DNA of 64,000 nt from CBDDBX01 sp965225955 (GTDB taxonomy: Bacteria > Acidobacteriota > Aminicenantia > UBA2199): positions 104,451 through 168,450 of the forward strand of contig CBDDBX010000026.1 in the NCBI GenBank assembly GCA_965225955.1, given 5' to 3'. This document shows positions 45,919-53,914 of this stretch, piece after piece (position 1 is the stretch's first letter; the number at the start of each line of letters is the position of its first letter). Both the position numbers and the translations under genes were made by a program. Under the pieces are notes generated by a model. The model saw nothing but the letters and a program-made list of their open reading frames with translations, was not told the origin of the DNA and did not search any database.

Positions 45919-46506
45919 CTACTTCCTGAAATAGACTTCTTCCCACAATCCCGCAGATTGCAGAAGCCTTGCAAACATATTTAGTGGAAACCCCATTACA
46001 TTAAAGTAGCAACCATCTATTCTTCTGATAAACAGAGATGCCAGTCCCTGTATTGCGTAAGCTCCGGCTTTATCTGAATAGTGTTCATTATTCAGATAAA
46101 ACTCCAGCTCTGCCTCAGGTATTTTACAGAACTCAACTTCTGTTGTTTCACAATCGTACCAGGTTTCCCCTTTATATGAGATTGCAACACCGGTTTTAAC
46201 CTGATGAGATGATCCTGACAGATTGCGCAGGATATTTTTTGCATCTTCACGATTAACAGGCTTTCCCATAACATTATTACCCTGCAGAACTATTGTATCC
46301 GAGCTGATCACAAGAGAGTTTTTGAGATTATCACCGATTACACTCTGCCCTTTTTCTATAGTTACTCTTTTTAAGAAATCCCCTACAGACTCCTTACTGA
46401 GTCTTGTTTCATCAGTATCCGGTTTTATTATCGCCGGTATAACCCCTATCTGTTTAAGAAGCTCTCTTCTTCTTGGGGAAGAGGAGGCCAGTACTATATC
46501 TATCAT
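45919..46506 (-). CDS. maf: Maf family nucleoside triphosphate pyrophosphatase
   Basis: House-cleaning pyrophosphatase that removes non-canonical or modified nucleotides, historically linked to septum formation. The 195-residue length is normal. The signature LASSSPRRRELLKQIG stands at the N-terminus, with the catalytic region ISSDTIV...GKPVNREDA and later DKAGAYAIQG. Whether it is a dTTP/UTP (YhdE) or m7GTP (YceF) type is uncertain, but the DKAGAYAIQG form favours the dTTP/UTP group. Confidence 0.93.
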   Translation of the reverse strand: MIDIVLASSSPRRRELLKQIGVIPAIIKPDTDETRLSKESVGDFLKRVTIEKGQSVIGDNLKNSLVISSDTIVLQGNNVMGKPVNREDAKNILRNLSGSSHQVKTGVAISYKGETWYDCETTEVEFCKIPEAELEFYLNNEHYSDKAGAYAIQGLASLFIRRIDGCYFNVMGFPLNMFARLLQSAGLWEEVYFRK

Positions 46507-46532
46507 TGTACAACTCCAGAAAATTCGTGATT

Positions 46533-48491
46533 TTAAAATTCACCGAGAAGTCTCTGAATTTTTTCCCGGTTAAATGGTTTTCCCAGAAGCTTTACATCTT
46601 TTCTGTAAAGATAAGAGGAAAATTTATCAACATTAGCTGTAATAATTATGAGTTTACAGTTTGTATTATTCATATACTCCAGAACTTTTTTAAAACTCTC
46701 TTCATCAAAAAGGGCATCTGAAAGAAAGATATGAGAATATCTGGTATTACTCATATATTCTGTTATATCTGTTCCCTGAATAGTTTCACAATCAATAGAC
46801 AGATCCTCAAAATAGTCGTTGATAAGTTTGTTTATGTAAAACAGATTCGCTGCAATCAGTACCTTTTCCTCCACTACTCCCAGTCTCTCTCTAAGTTTTT
46901 TCAGAGCTTCTGCAGCACTGACTCTGACACCAAGACTGGAATCCTCCACAGAGAGCCTTTTAATGAATCCCAGATGCTCTTCACTACAGTACTCTCCAAG
47001 AATTTTTACAACTTCCCCCCTCTTCTTCCAGTCATGTTTTGCTGATTCAAAAAGTTTATCCATAAATACCAGTAGTTCATCTTTGGTTTTATCATCAATA
47101 AGCTCGATCTCATCCAGCTGTTCATTAAGAGTGGTGATTCTTTCAGCTTCAATTTTTTCCGGTGGCAGATCAAACAGCTGCGTAATATCTTTTAACTGTT
47201 TTTCAGAACCTTCTATTTTAGCAATAAGTGAATTTATTCTTACTACAGCTTCATTGAAATTGTTCTGCAGAGGCTTTGTGAGACTATTCTGGTTATCCCT
47301 TGCAAATGCCAGCACCTTTATCTTTACATTTTTTAATTCAATGGAAGCACCGTATTTCAGGTGAGTCAGAATCTTTAATACCGATATGTATATAGGTTCT
47401 TTCTCTTCAGAATAGTTATCAAACACCTCAAGCACTTTTGCCAGTAATCTCTTTGAAAACTCCAGTGAAACAGAGGCACCACCTTTTTTGATTCTGGCAA
47501 AGAGTTCTTCAAGCACCAGACTCTTATTGGTGTAGAGGGCCTGCTTTTCAAAAGCTTCAAGTAACAGATCTTCAACACCTTCAGTGACAAAATGGCTCAT
47601 CAGTTCAATTGAGGCATTTACCAGAGTGGGTGTGTAACCAGTTTCAATAAATTCTCTGAACTTCTCTACCGGGAATTTTCCGATCAGCCCTTTTTTGAGA
47701 CAGTCTTTTGAAAGATCCACAATAAAATTATTGTCATCATTCAGAAAATCTATCAGACTATCCAGAAACTCTTCGTATACTTCATCATCCAGCAATTTCT
47801 GCAAAAGAGTCTGTTTACTGGATGAAGGAAAACCCCCAATATTCTTATTTATAATAACTCTGCCTTCATGAAATCCCAGCATTCTGTGAAGAACAAAATC
47901 GAAATTGGGACTATCCTGAAGCCCTCTTTCAAAGAGTTCTCCCCTACCTTCAGCTTCAATCATGGAATAGGTAAGATACAAAGCTCTCTTCTCTTTGGGA
48001 GAGAACTTATCGTAGAACTGCATAAAGTAGTTAAATCTATCTCCCAGATACCCCATAATTTTCATAAGGCTGAATCTCAGATCTTCATTACCGGTTTTCT
48101 TAAATATCTCATCAAGATGCTTAAGCAGTTCATCATTCTTAATTTCATGCTTAAGCATAATCGGATAGATCGATTCAAGAATTTCGATGAGGTTTATATA
48201 GAAATTATTCTCTTTATACTCTGCATCCGGCAAAAATGTTAAAGCTCCGATGCTATTAAGAAACTCTTCAGTAAGTGGTTCTATAGCCTCTTTAACTCCC
48301 ATCTGCCCAAGAATTTTCCGAACAATTTTCACAACTTCCCTGTTCTCATGATTCAGATACTGGAGGAAAACAGTTGCCTCCTGTTCAGTGCATCCATTTA
48401 TAAAAACTGATGCTGCTGCTCTTGATGCCTTGGGATCTTTTTCGACATCCAGAATTTTACTGACTAAAGCTTTACGTTCCTGTTCATTCAT
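46533..48491 (-). CDS. HEAT-like repeat protein with degenerate receiver domain
   Basis: A 652-residue cytoplasmic protein, mostly tandem helices of HEAT/armadillo type, for example LNHENREVVKIVRKILGQMG and VEDSSLGVRVSAAEALKKL. The last 109 residues (544-652) have the alternating pattern of a CheY receiver. The first strand reads VLIAAN where the acidic pair should be; an Asp sits in FLSDALF, slightly displaced, while the switch Thr (IIITAN) and the Lys (LGKPFN) remain. It is therefore a pseudo-receiver. It lies immediately downstream of pilR, which suggests a scaffold role around the pilus or its signalling. Confidence 0.75.
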   Translation of the reverse strand: MNEQERKALVSKILDVEKDPKASRAAASVFINGCTEQEATVFLQYLNHENREVVKIVRKILGQMGVKEAIEPLTEEFLNSIGALTFLPDAEYKENNFYINLIEILESIYPIMLKHEIKNDELLKHLDEIFKKTGNEDLRFSLMKIMGYLGDRFNYFMQFYDKFSPKEKRALYLTYSMIEAEGRGELFERGLQDSPNFDFVLHRMLGFHEGRVIINKNIGGFPSSSKQTLLQKLLDDEVYEEFLDSLIDFLNDDNNFIVDLSKDCLKKGLIGKFPVEKFREFIETGYTPTLVNASIELMSHFVTEGVEDLLLEAFEKQALYTNKSLVLEELFARIKKGGASVSLEFSKRLLAKVLEVFDNYSEEKEPIYISVLKILTHLKYGASIELKNVKIKVLAFARDNQNSLTKPLQNNFNEAVVRINSLIAKIEGSEKQLKDITQLFDLPPEKIEAERITTLNEQLDEIELIDDKTKDELLVFMDKLFESAKHDWKKRGEVVKILGEYCSEEHLGFIKRLSVEDSSLGVRVSAAEALKKLRERLGVVEEKVLIAANLFYINKLINDYFEDLSIDCETIQGTDITEYMSNTRYSHIFLSDALFDEESFKKVLEYMNNTNCKLIIITANVDKFSSYLYRKDVKLLGKPFNREKIQRLLGEF

Positions 48492-48530
48492 TATTCAAAT
48501 ATTAATATTTCCTTTGTAAAAAAGCAATTA

Positions 48531-49913
48531 CTACTTCAATTTAAACTTATTAACCATATACCTTATAGATCGGTAGCTCAGTTTAAGCTTTTCAGCAGTT
48601 TTTTTAAGATTATTATCATTCATATCAAGAGCCTCTTTCAGAAGGGTTCTGCTTACGTCATCAATATAACCGTAAAAGTCTATATCCCCCTCCATCAGCT
48701 GCTCTCTTATAGACATCTCATTACTACTATCACTAACTCCTATATTGCCGGTAAGAGTAATCAAATCCATTGTAATTGTGTTACTACAACACAAAGCCAC
48801 AGCTCTCTCCACCATATTTTCCAGCTCCCTGACATTACCAGGCCACTGGTGCTTCATAAAAAATCCTGCTACATCAGGTTCAAACCCCAGAATTTCCTTC
48901 CTGAACCTGATACAGTACTTCTCAAGAAAATGGTTCATAAGAAGAGATATATCCTCTTTTCTGTCCCTTAAAGGAGGTACAGTTATTGGAATTACATTAA
49001 TGCGGTAGAAGAGATCTGCTCTGAAACTTCCGTTTTTAACAGATTCTGCAAGATCAATATTGGTTGCAGATATTATTCTTACATCAACAGGAACCTCACT
49101 TCCACCACCAACCTTTCTTACATTACGCTCCTGAATTACTCTGAGTAGCTTTACCTGCATTGAAGGTGTCATCTCTCCGATTTCATCAAGAAAAAGAGTC
49201 CCTCCTTCAGCCTGCTGAAATAGTCCTTCTTTATCCTGCCAGGCATCTGTAAAAGCGCCTTTAACGTGACCAAACAGTTCACTTTCAAGCAGGTTTTCAG
49301 GTATAGCGCCGCAGTTTACACTTACAAAGGGATTATTGCATCTGGTACTTCTGTTATGAACCTCATTTGCAATCAGCTCTTTTCCTGTACCACTCTCTCC
49401 AATAATAAGCACAGAAGAGTCTGTCTGTGAAATTCCTCTTATCATTTCAAGAATTTTCTGAAGTTTCTTGTCTCCGGTAATTATCGGGGACCTGTCTCTG
49501 TTGATGATCTTTTTCAGATCAATATTCTCTTTTTCAATATCTTTCTTATATACAACTCTGTCTATAAGCAGCTTAAGTTCATCAATATTAAAAGGCTTGG
49601 TTATATAGTCTTCAGCACCATTCTTCATAGCATTAACAGCATCATCAGAAGATGCGTAAGCGGTAATCATTATAACCGGCACTTCCGGTGCAATAGACTT
49701 CACCTTCTCCAGTAAATCAAGACCGTTCATATCCGGCATTTTTATGTCGGAAAAGATAAGATCGAAACTCTTCTCTTTTACCTCTTTAAGAGCTGTCAGT
49801 CCACTCTCTACACAGAGAGTGTTATATCCCTCTTTTGTTAAAATAATATCCAGCATATTTCTTATACTCGGGTCGTCATCAACTACAAGAATGCTTATTT
49901 TTTTACGAACCAT
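48531..49913 (-). CDS. pilR: sigma-54-dependent response regulator (PilR-like)
   Basis: NtrC-type activator of 460 residues. Receiver domain with phospho-acceptor Asp56 in FSDIKMP, AAA+ domain with Walker A GESGTGKE (172-179), the sigma-54 contact loop reading GAFTDA (219-224) in place of GAFTGA, Walker B GGTLFLDEIGEM, and a Fis-type helix-turn-helix ending LSYRSIRYMVNKFKL. PilR of this type usually drives pilin transcription. It overlaps the pilS gene by 19 bases, so kinase and regulator are made together. Confidence 0.92.
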   Translation of the reverse strand: MVRKKISILVVDDDPSIRNMLDIILTKEGYNTLCVESGLTALKEVKEKSFDLIFSDIKMPDMNGLDLLEKVKSIAPEVPVIMITAYASSDDAVNAMKNGAEDYITKPFNIDELKLLIDRVVYKKDIEKENIDLKKIINRDRSPIITGDKKLQKILEMIRGISQTDSSVLIIGESGTGKELIANEVHNRSTRCNNPFVSVNCGAIPENLLESELFGHVKGAFTDAWQDKEGLFQQAEGGTLFLDEIGEMTPSMQVKLLRVIQERNVRKVGGGSEVPVDVRIISATNIDLAESVKNGSFRADLFYRINVIPITVPPLRDRKEDISLLMNHFLEKYCIRFRKEILGFEPDVAGFFMKHQWPGNVRELENMVERAVALCCSNTITMDLITLTGNIGVSDSSNEMSIREQLMEGDIDFYGYIDDVSRTLLKEALDMNDNNLKKTAEKLKLSYRSIRYMVNKFKLK

Positions 49914-51493
49914 ATAACTATCTCCGTACCTTCTCCTTTAACAGATTTCACCTCTATAGTAAAACCGTGTTCGTCCAGGGACCGCTTCACAATTGCCATT
50001 CCAAGTCCAAACCCCGCAGTAAAGGTAGAATAGAAAGGAGTGAAAATTCTGTCTCTCTCTTCTTCGTCCATTCCTATACCATTATCCTTTACGATAAGGT
50101 GGGAATCCGGCTCGTCCCCTACTATAATCTCTACCTTTCCACTATTTTTAACTGCTTTGACTGCATTATTAACAAGGTTCCATATAATCTGAGTCATTCT
50201 GTTACGATCAGCATTAATAATACAGGCAGTACTGTAGTTCCTTACAAACTCAACTCCCCGGTTTCTGTGTTCAGCCAGATCAATAACTTCATTCAGTAAA
50301 GGAGCCATCTCAAAATTCTCTCTCTCAACAGGCCGCTCTTTAGTAAAAGTAAGGAGCTCTTCAATTGAGTGAGACAGGCGATTGGACTCTTTTACAATTA
50401 TATCCATAAGCTTTTTGTGCTCCTCCGGCAGATGAAGATCTTTCATAAGAAACTGAACCGCTCCTGAGATTGAAGCCAGTGGATTTCTTATTTCATGAGT
50501 TATTCCCGCAACCATCTCCCCGATCTGAGCCATGTGCTCCTTTCTTTTCAGCTCCATTTCAAACTCTTTCTGATCTGTCAGATCCATTATGATAAATGCA
50601 AGAACCGATTTAAAAGAGTATATTTCACGGATTTCAGAAACAGATATCCCAAGATGTCTGCCATCGATCTCTTTTTCAAAATAGTATCCGCTACCTGCAG
50701 CAACCTTAATCAACAGGGAATCCGTTGATTCTGTTAATCCAAATATCTCCCCTACCCTTCTGTTTCCTTCAATTTTCAGTAGTTCTCTTGCTGTTGCATT
50801 AAAAGTAATAAGGTTGCCACTCTCATCACTAATCAGAAAACCACTACCGATCTTATCCAGTACAACTCTGTTGAGCATAGAGATATCCCTCAGATTATTC
50901 TGAACAACTCTCAGCTCTTCTCTCTGCTCCTTTACCTTCTCAAAATACCAGGATGTAAGAGCCGCAACCAGCATAAACCCGAAGAAACTCATAATTATGT
51001 TGTATATGAAAGTCGGAAGAGTTATGGTTGACACAAACATAGTAGAATAGAAAGGAAGCAGCCCGAGATACATAAGATCAGACATAATTCCAAGAACTAT
51101 GAAAGATAAGGCTGCAATATAGAATGCCTCTTTCTTCGACAAAAAGAATGAAGCAATAATTATCGGAAGGATGTAAAGAAAGTATAACGGACTGGTTATA
51201 CCACCGGAAAAGTAGACCAGCAGAGTAATAACGAGAATGTCAAAATAGAGTTGAAAGAAAAAAACAAATCTGAATCTGGCTCTTTTAAGGAGATAAAAGT
51301 TCAGAACTGAAAAAACAAGAGCAGAAAAGAGAGTCAGAATAATTGGAAAAAAAGTGTATGGATTATCGAGAAATATCAGAATAAATGCTGTACAGAAAAG
51401 AAGAACGGTAATTACAGATGTACGTATATAGTTGATTATATAGAACGTTCTGTAATGTCTGTCTGAACTCCCGTCTCCCATTATTAATTTCAT
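49895..51493 (-). CDS. pilS: membrane sensor histidine kinase (PilS-like)
   Basis: Partner of the adjacent regulator. The 532 residues have about six N-terminal membrane helices (to about residue 195) without a large periplasmic loop, like PilS. A PAS-type domain follows (about 205-310), then a HisKA domain with His333 in GITHEIRNPLASISG. The HATPase has NLVNNAVKA (N box), VKDNGIGMDEEERDRIF (G1) and GFGLGMAIVKRSLDEHG (G2). All catalytic boxes are intact. A hairpin stands just before its start codon, and no Shine-Dalgarno sequence is obvious. Confidence 0.9.
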   Translation of the reverse strand: MKLIMGDGSSDRHYRTFYIINYIRTSVITVLLFCTAFILIFLDNPYTFFPIILTLFSALVFSVLNFYLLKRARFRFVFFFQLYFDILVITLLVYFSGGITSPLYFLYILPIIIASFFLSKKEAFYIAALSFIVLGIMSDLMYLGLLPFYSTMFVSTITLPTFIYNIIMSFFGFMLVAALTSWYFEKVKEQREELRVVQNNLRDISMLNRVVLDKIGSGFLISDESGNLITFNATARELLKIEGNRRVGEIFGLTESTDSLLIKVAAGSGYYFEKEIDGRHLGISVSEIREIYSFKSVLAFIIMDLTDQKEFEMELKRKEHMAQIGEMVAGITHEIRNPLASISGAVQFLMKDLHLPEEHKKLMDIIVKESNRLSHSIEELLTFTKERPVERENFEMAPLLNEVIDLAEHRNRGVEFVRNYSTACIINADRNRMTQIIWNLVNNAVKAVKNSGKVEIIVGDEPDSHLIVKDNGIGMDEEERDRIFTPFYSTFTAGFGLGMAIVKRSLDEHGFTIEVKSVKGEGTEIVIWFVKK

Positions 51494-51496
51494 TCA

Positions 51497-51521
51497 GAGG
51501 AGCTTATATTTAAAGCTCCTC
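51497..51521 (-). promoter_or_regulatory. intercistronic hairpin between pilC and pilS
   Basis: GAGGAGCTT and AAGCTCCTC form a 9-bp stem with loop ATATTTA, immediately ahead of the pilS start at 51493. No T-run follows, so it is more likely an RNA-processing or translation-control element than a terminator. Confidence 0.45.
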
Positions 51522-51537
51522 CCTTCTATTAAAAAAA

Positions 51538-52746
51538 TTACATATTACTGATCATTTCAAACATTGGCATGTACATCGCAACAACGATGCCACCAATTAA
51601 TGATCCAAGTACAACAATCATAAGGGGTTCCATTAATGAGATAAGACTGGCAACAGCATTTTCAACTTCTTCATCATAGAAGTCAGCAATCTTTCCAAGC
51701 ATAGTTGAAAGAGAACCTGTCTGCTCACCAACACCTACCATCTGAGTAACCATAAATGGGAATACCTTCTGCTCCTCCCAGGATTCATAAAGAGGTTTAC
51801 CTTCCTGTACCGCATTACGACTTTTAAGAACACTATCCTCAATAATGGCATTACCGGAAGTTTTGGATGTAATTGTTATACTTTCTATTATCTCAACACC
51901 TGAGTTTAGTAGTGTCGACATGGTTCGTGTAACTCTTGCTACTGCAACCTTAAGAAGCAGATCTCCAAAAACCGGTAGCTTCAGTGTTATTTTATCTATA
52001 ACCCTTCGCCCTTTATAGGTAGAGTAGTAGGTTTTAAACAGAAATACTATCCCGATCATTCCCAGAATTATCCACCAGAAATAGGCCTGCAGAAACTCAG
52101 ATGCACCAACAACAATTCTTGTAGGAAGAGGCAGTGCTGCTCCCAGTTCACTAAACAGATCTGCAAAAACCGGAACAACTTTTTCAAGAATAACACCGGT
52201 AAGTACAATAGCTATAAGAAGAACAGCTATGGGATAAGTCATTGCTGATTTTACTTTACCTGTCAATCTTGCTGAGTTTTCAATGTATTCAGACAGACGA
52301 ATCAGAATTGTGTCAAGGTTACCGGAAGCTTCCCCTGCCTGAATAAGACTTGTATAAAGATTATTAAAGACTTTAGGAAACTTCTTAAGAGCATTAGAGA
52401 AATTTGCCCCAGCTTCTACATCCCTTCTGACTTCTCCCAAAGCCTGCTGAAAGCCTTTATTTTTCTGCTGTGTTGCCAGAATCCCTATACCCTGAGTAAT
52501 AGGAAGACCTGCATTAAACATAACGGATAACTGTCTGTTAAAAACCGACAGATCCCTTAAAGATACCTTCGCAGCTCCACCACCTAAAAACGGGAGTTTG
52601 AATCCTGACGATTTCTTATCAATTTTTATAACTGTCAACCCCTCTTTAGCAAGGGCATTGATTATTTCTTCTTCACTTTTCCCTGATCTTTCCCCATCAA
52701 CTATATTCCCCAGTCTGTTCTTGACTTTATACTTGTAAATAGCCAT
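51538..52746 (-). CDS. pilC: type IV pilus inner-membrane platform protein
   Basis: Platform of the pilus motor, 402 residues with two GspF/PilC repeats. Visible motifs are LRDLSVFNRQLSVMFNAGLPI in the first half, GEASGNLDTILIRLSEYIE, and the second-repeat MVGVGEQTGSLSTMLGKIADFYDEEVE. The membrane helices lie around residues 170-190, 215-235 and 375-400. It is directly downstream of pilT with 16 bases between, in the order pilB-pilT-pilC that is common in many phyla. Confidence 0.95.
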   Translation of the reverse strand: MAIYKYKVKNRLGNIVDGERSGKSEEEIINALAKEGLTVIKIDKKSSGFKLPFLGGGAAKVSLRDLSVFNRQLSVMFNAGLPITQGIGILATQQKNKGFQQALGEVRRDVEAGANFSNALKKFPKVFNNLYTSLIQAGEASGNLDTILIRLSEYIENSARLTGKVKSAMTYPIAVLLIAIVLTGVILEKVVPVFADLFSELGAALPLPTRIVVGASEFLQAYFWWIILGMIGIVFLFKTYYSTYKGRRVIDKITLKLPVFGDLLLKVAVARVTRTMSTLLNSGVEIIESITITSKTSGNAIIEDSVLKSRNAVQEGKPLYESWEEQKVFPFMVTQMVGVGEQTGSLSTMLGKIADFYDEEVENAVASLISLMEPLMIVVLGSLIGGIVVAMYMPMFEMISNM

Positions 52747-52762
52747 TTACTTCTCCTTGTGA

Positions 52763-53896
52763 TCAAAATCTTCGGTTCTGCACGCTCATTGAATTTGCCC
52801 CCTGACGAAACTGGCTTGCAAGTCCGCCGGCACCCCTTTTGATAAGATCGTCCAGTTCATCCTGATTATGTGAAACACTCATTGCAACATCAAGAGTGAT
52901 CATCTTTTTAAAATAAAGATTGGCAAGGGACTGGTTATATGTAATCATTCCATACTTTTCCTGCCCGGTCTGCATTGAAGAGTATATCTGATGAATCTTA
53001 TTATCTCTTATCAGATGTCTTATTGCTGCATTTGGAATAAGAATTTCAGTAGCAAGACACCGCCCACGGCCATCTGCTTTAGGCAGAAGAGACTGAGTTA
53101 CAATCCCTTCCAGATTCATTGAAAGCTGTGTTCTCACCTGATCCTGCTGATGAGGAGGAAAGACGTCAATGATTCTGTTTATAGTCTGGGAAGCCGAATT
53201 TGTATGCAGAGTAGCAAAAGTTAAATGCCCTGTTTCTGCAATTGTTATGGCCGCCTGAATAGTTTCAAGATCTCTGAGCTCACCAATAAGTACTACATCC
53301 GGATCTTCTCTCAAAGCAGATTTCAGTGCCGGAGCAAAACCTTTGGTATCTGCAAAAAGCTCTCTCTGGTTAACAACTGCTTTTTTATGACCATGCAGAT
53401 ATTCAATTGGATCTTCTATAGTTATTATATGAACTTCTCTCTCTCTGTTTACTTTGTCAATAAGAGATGCAAGAGTTGTGGTTTTACCTGACCCTGTAGG
53501 ACCGGTTACAAGCACAAGCCCTCTGTGCTTGGTAGCAAAATTAGCAACTACCGGAGGTAGTCCCAGTTTTTCGAAACTGAATATTTCGTAGGGAATTCTT
53601 CTGAAAGCCCCTGCAATAGCACCTCTCTGCATAAATATGTTCCCTCTGAAACGTGCTATCCCTTTAATACCAAAAGAGAAATCCAGTTCCCAGTCTTCCT
53701 CAAATTTATGTTTCTGAGTATCATTAAGAATACTGTAAATCAACTGTTTTGTTTCTGACGGGGTAAGCTGTGGATGATCCAGTCGCTTAATCTTCCCGTG
53801 AACTCTCAGCAATGGAGCTGAGTTGGTTGTAATATGAAGGTCTGTCCCCCCTTCATCAACCATAATCTTTAATAACTGGGGTAAAGGTAACGCCAT
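52763..53896 (-). CDS. pilT: type IV pilus retraction ATPase
   Basis: Hexameric ATPase that powers pilus retraction and twitching. The 377-residue protein starts MVDEGGTDLHITTNSAPLLR, the PilT N-terminus, and has Walker A GPTGSGKTTTL, the Asp box IITIEDPIEYLH, Walker B DPDVVLIGELRD and the His box TGHLTFATLHTNSA. The C-terminal region contains the AIRHLIRDNKIHQIYS helix typical of PilT. It lies 18 bases after pilB. PilU is not seen in the window. Confidence 0.95.
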   Translation of the reverse strand: MALPLPQLLKIMVDEGGTDLHITTNSAPLLRVHGKIKRLDHPQLTPSETKQLIYSILNDTQKHKFEEDWELDFSFGIKGIARFRGNIFMQRGAIAGAFRRIPYEIFSFEKLGLPPVVANFATKHRGLVLVTGPTGSGKTTTLASLIDKVNREREVHIITIEDPIEYLHGHKKAVVNQRELFADTKGFAPALKSALREDPDVVLIGELRDLETIQAAITIAETGHLTFATLHTNSASQTINRIIDVFPPHQQDQVRTQLSMNLEGIVTQSLLPKADGRGRCLATEILIPNAAIRHLIRDNKIHQIYSSMQTGQEKYGMITYNQSLANLYFKKMITLDVAMSVSHNQDELDDLIKRGAGGLASQFRQGANSMSVQNRRF

Positions 53897-53914
53897 GGAA
53901 AACTATCTCCTTAA

